The notes under the pieces: generated by a model
The model's input: only the letters and a program-made list of their open reading frames with translations
What the model was told of the DNA's origin: nothing
Databases searched by the model: none
Shown here: positions 61,347 through 64,000 of the stretch, piece after piece
Position numbering within the stretch: the first letter of the stretch is position 1
Layout of the letters: every line of letters begins with the position of its first letter
Position numbers and translations under genes: made by a program
Source of the DNA: Anaerolinea thermolimosa
Lineage (GTDB): Bacteria > Chloroflexota > Anaerolineae > Anaerolineales > Anaerolineaceae
Direction: 5' to 3'
Length of the DNA: 64,000 nucleotides
Assembly (NCBI RefSeq): GCF_001050195.2
Contig: NZ_DF967965.1
Location: 212,245 to 276,244, forward strand

Positions 61347-62258
61347 ATGGAAATTTTTCTGGTCGGGTGGGTGGCAGCCACACTTCGCGTGGCCACACCT
61401 TTGATCTTTGGCACTCTGGGAGAATTGTTCAGTGAACGCTCAGGAGTGCTCAATCTTGGCATCGAGGGGACGATGTTCCTCGGGGCTTTTATCGGGTTCA
61501 CGGTTGCCTCAAAGAGCGGTTCTCTATGGCTGGGTTTTTTCACGGCCGTGCTGGTGGGAATGCTTTCGGGCTGGCTGATGGCCCTGCTTGCGGTGCGCCT
61601 GGGGGTAAACCAGCATGTGGCCGGGTTGGGGATGACCCTGCTGTGGACAGGATTCTCTCTTTTCGGTTTTCGGTTGATTTTTGGTGAACCCAAAGTTCCG
61701 CCTTCGATTACGCCGTTTCAATCGCTTTCCATCCTGCCTGACTCGACCTTTCTGGGGCCAGTGATCAATCAGCATGGTCTGACGTATGTGGCTTTCCTGC
61801 TGATTCCGCTCACCGGGTGGGTGCTTCATCGCACGCGTTTTGGCCTGAATGTGCGGGCAGTGGGAGAGAACCCCGAGGCGGCTGACGCCGCCGGGCTGGA
61901 TGTATATCAAATTCGCACCCTGGCATTGATGATCGGCGGGGGCCTCATGGCTGGCGGAGGGGCGTTTCTTTCACTGGCCCAGCTGGGTGCATTTACGTAT
62001 GGCATTGTTGCCGGGCGCGGGTGGGTGTGTATCGCGTTGATCATTTTTGCCAACTGGCGGGCGGTGGGTGTGCTCTGGGGAGCATTGATCTTTGGCGGGG
62101 TGGCCGCACTGCAACTGCGACTGCAAACGATGGGCTTACAGCTGCCCTATGAGCTTTTTCTGGCGTTGCCGTACCTGGTTACCATTCTGGCGCTAATCAT
62201 CGCCGGGCGCAATGCCAGTGCTCCGGCGGCTCTGCTTAAAGCCTATCGGCGCGAATAA
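61347..62258 (+). CDS. Nucleoside/simple-sugar ABC transporter permease 2
   Basis: A 303-residue membrane protein of the NupQ/YufQ type: RVATPLIFGTLGELFSERSGVLNLGIEGTMFLGAF at the N-terminus, VNQHVAGLGMTLLWTGFSLFGFR and GFALNVRAVGENPEAADAAG-like FGLNVRAVGENPEAADA in the middle. It starts at ATG 61347, five bases after permease 1; the upstream extension lies inside that gene. Order lipoprotein-ATPase-permease-permease is the standard BMP operon. Confidence 0.9.
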   Translation: MEIFLVGWVAATLRVATPLIFGTLGELFSERSGVLNLGIEGTMFLGAFIGFTVASKSGSLWLGFFTAVLVGMLSGWLMALLAVRLGVNQHVAGLGMTLLWTGFSLFGFRLIFGEPKVPPSITPFQSLSILPDSTFLGPVINQHGLTYVAFLLIPLTGWVLHRTRFGLNVRAVGENPEAADAAGLDVYQIRTLALMIGGGLMAGGGAFLSLAQLGAFTYGIVAGRGWVCIALIIFANWRAVGVLWGALIFGGVAALQLRLQTMGLQLPYELFLALPYLVTILALIIAGRNASAPAALLKAYRRE

Positions 62259-62284
62259 TTCTTTGAGAAAATCGCAGAGTGATT

Positions 62285-64000
62285 TTAATGGCACTTCCCT
62301 TCTCCCTGGTCAGTATACGGGCGGCCGGGTTCCGGGAGGAAGCGCCAGCGATAACCGTCTTCCAGGAGGGTCAATTTGAGCACCCCAAAAGTATTCAGGA
62401 TCAGGCGTTCACTGTTTGGGGCAGGAAGAGGCCCGGCCGGGCGGTAAAAAGCCCCACCGGTTCCCACTGTGAACTGCCGGATGCCGTTTACCGCATCGAG
62501 ATTGCCATCGGGGTCTTGCGGGGCGAAGCGCTCGTAAAGGTGATCGTGCCCGTTGAGGATGATCTCGGCGTGGGCTTCATAGAGGGCGCGCCAGAATTCC
62601 AGGGTGGCTTCACTGTTGCCATGCAGGCCTGAACTGAAGCGCGGCTGATGCCAGTATGCCAGGGTACAATGCGCCGGGTGAGCGGCCAGATCGGCCTGCA
62701 GCCATTGCCCCTGGGGAGAATCGGGGCCGCACCCTCCCGCCGCCGCACAATTGCCGTTGAGGGCAATGATGTGCCATCCGGCGAGATCGTAGCTGTAGTA
62801 ACCCTCCCCGGGTTCACCGGCAGCAGGGCCAAAAAAAGCATGATAGGCGGCGCCGTTTTCGGTCTGATAATCGTGATTACCTGGGCTGGGGTGGATGCGC
62901 TCCAGGTGCCTTCCCCAGGCGGGTGCAAAACATCTCTGGTACTGTTCGGGGGTGCCTTCTTCGTTGGAATTGTCACCGGTGGTGAACAGGGCTGCTTCGG
63001 GGAATTGATCGAGAAGGCGGGCAGTAATATCGTCGCCGGGGTGCCCGCAAACCGTAATATCTCCCGCACCTGCGAACAGGGTGGCATCGGCTTCTGTGGT
63101 GAGCCAGGGAGCCAGGATGACCTCGGTTTCAGGGCTGGCAGCCTGGCCAAGGAATGGCAGGCCCCAGGCCGTGGAGATCGTCTTCAACAGGGAGTAATGG
63201 GAATAGGGGATGCTATCTTCAAAATGGGGGCGGGCCTGAGGAGAAATCAACAGGGTGGCAATGCGCCCTCCGGCTTTGGCGGGCAGGCCGCAGCAACCGG
63301 TGGAATCGTCACCTGAGGCCTCGTCAAAAGTAAGGACGATGAGGTATTGCTCGCCCAGTGCTCCCGACTGGAATAATCTTTCGAAGAGGGACTGGAGCCA
63401 GGCATCCATTTCTGCAGGGTCGCAATCGTGGCCGGAGTGACACAGGTTGGGGGTGATGAAGGCGAAATCGGGCAGGTTCTGCCGGGCCAGGTCTTCGGTC
63501 AGCTGATCCAGCGGCACCACATGAGAGGAGCAACGTTGTTCATTCAACCGAATGGCGTTGAAGTATATGAACGGATTGTGCTTCTGTGCATACTCTCCCT
63601 GACTACCTATGAAACAGGGTGCGGGCATCGATTCCTGGTAGGTCTTCCACTGGCGGCCTGAAGCTTCGATCAAGTCGGGCAGGGAGGTGGCGTCCATAAA
63701 GCAATCTTCGCAGTTACGGGTGATGCCAAAGGTGTCGCCGCCGATGAGCGCCAGGTAATTGGGAAGGCTGGGATGTGCCACGGCATAGGCATTGGTGAGG
63801 AGTGTATTTTCGGCTGCCAGACGGTTGAAAAAAGGCATCTTTTCATTGCCGATCACCTGGCTGAAATCTTTGTTTTCCAGCACAATCCAGAGAATGTGTT
63901 CGAAGGCCGGCACTGGCGGAGGTGGCGTCGGTTGGAGGGTAAAAGTGGGCGAGGGCGTGACAACGGGCTCGGGAGTAGAGGTGGGCGGATGGGTGCCCGT
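62285..64000 (-). CDS. Secreted two-domain phosphoesterase fusion (5' end outside window)
   Basis: On the minus strand the frame is open from the right window edge to the stop at 62285, giving at least 571 codons. The first visible part (64000-63914) is a Thr/Pro-rich linker, as found after a lipoprotein signal, so GTG 63913 is probably not the start. A first domain resembles phosphoesterase-family (PF04185-like) acid phosphatases: HILWIVLENKDFSQVIG, AVAHPSLPNYLALIGGDTFG, FITPNLCHSGHDCD, LTFDEASGDDS. A second domain is a calcineurin-like metallophosphatase: TTGDNSNEEG, SPGNHDYQTENG, AYWHQPRFSSG, ILNGHDHLYERF. The fusion probably releases phosphate from extracellular esters. Confidence 0.82.
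   Translation of the reverse strand, partial: TGTHPPTSTPEPVVTPSPTFTLQPTPPPPVPAFEHILWIVLENKDFSQVIGNEKMPFFNRLAAENTLLTNAYAVAHPSLPNYLALIGGDTFGITRNCEDCFMDATSLPDLIEASGRQWKTYQESMPAPCFIGSQGEYAQKHNPFIYFNAIRLNEQRCSSHVVPLDQLTEDLARQNLPDFAFITPNLCHSGHDCDPAEMDAWLQSLFERLFQSGALGEQYLIVLTFDEASGDDSTGCCGLPAKAGGRIATLLISPQARPHFEDSIPYSHYSLLKTISTAWGLPFLGQAASPETEVILAPWLTTEADATLFAGAGDITVCGHPGDDITARLLDQFPEAALFTTGDNSNEEGTPEQYQRCFAPAWGRHLERIHPSPGNHDYQTENGAAYHAFFGPAAGEPGEGYYSYDLAGWHIIALNGNCAAAGGCGPDSPQGQWLQADLAAHPAHCTLAYWHQPRFSSGLHGNSEATLEFWRALYEAHAEIILNGHDHLYERFAPQDPDGNLDAVNGIRQFTVGTGGAFYRPAGPLPAPNSERLILNTFGVLKLTLLEDGYRWRFLPEPGRPYTDQGEGKCH

Overview
The window is one continuous bacterial chromosome segment, gene-dense and moderately GC-rich, with many ATGA stop/start overlaps. 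No rRNA, tRNA or other clean taxonomic marker is present. The mix of a type III-A CRISPR locus with Csx15, UroD-like methyltransferases, sugar and nucleoside ABC importers, a GH3-type acyl-adenylating enzyme and multidomain 7TM-GAF c-di-GMP proteins suggests a Chloroflexota bacterium, possibly Anaerolineae. That is an inference from family flavour only.

Layout. 1-525: tail of an ABC ATPase. 586-5175: a UroD-like protein, then a promoter with a long leader and a sugar ABC importer (lipoprotein, ATPase, permease). 5187-6436: CRISPR array 1 with leader promoter and terminator. 6461-9374: UroD-like, ATP-grasp and membrane-protein operon. 9434-22748: type III-A locus: a CARF gene and an HTH gene separated by one in-frame TAG, then cas10-csm2-csm3-csm4-csm5, csx1 (CARF-HEPN), a Card1/Can2-like CARF nuclease, csx15, cas1, cas2, CRISPR array 2 and cas6. 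22877-26961: PopT/DUF368, Na+/H+ antiporter, MFS transporter. 26995-32145: DUF1330 protein, mntP with a Mn2+ riboswitch, two-subunit class I fumarase, small monooxygenase-like protein, EEP-family enzyme and an FTR1 iron permease with a DtxR-like palindrome. 32288-38872: sugar-catabolism genes (SMP-30 lactonase, alpha-xylosidase, MBL hydrolase, galactonate-dehydratase-like enolase, Gfo/Idh oxidoreductase). 38927-42350: dTDP-rhamnose operon. 42583-50389: a diguanylate cyclase and an HD-GYP phosphodiesterase with paralogous membrane domains, flanking a methyltransferase and a GH3 enzyme. 50495-55502: DoxX protein, riboswitch-controlled P-type Ca/Mn ATPase, nucleotidyltransferase, GtrA protein. 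55567-62258: an uncharacterised 612-residue protein and a BMP-type nucleoside/sugar ABC importer. 62285-64000: a partial two-phosphatase fusion.

How the defence locus should work. Both arrays share a 36-nt repeat, leader motifs and a promoter ending exactly 28 nt before the first repeat, so they appear to be served by the same Cas1-Cas2 and Cas6. Cas10 keeps its HD and GGDD motifs, so target-activated DNA cleavage and cyclic oligoadenylate synthesis are expected. Signalling would feed Csx1 and the Card1-like nuclease; Csx15 and the NE0113-type CARF protein are candidate signal attenuators or regulators. The most unusual points are a complete, very acidic 58-codon ORF between the last good repeat and a full-length degenerate repeat of array 2; the single TAG that divides an otherwise continuous CARF-HTH frame; and a nested inverted repeat just downstream of the cas10 promoter. 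The two manganese-type riboswitches, 23 kb apart and controlling different exporters, form a small regulon.
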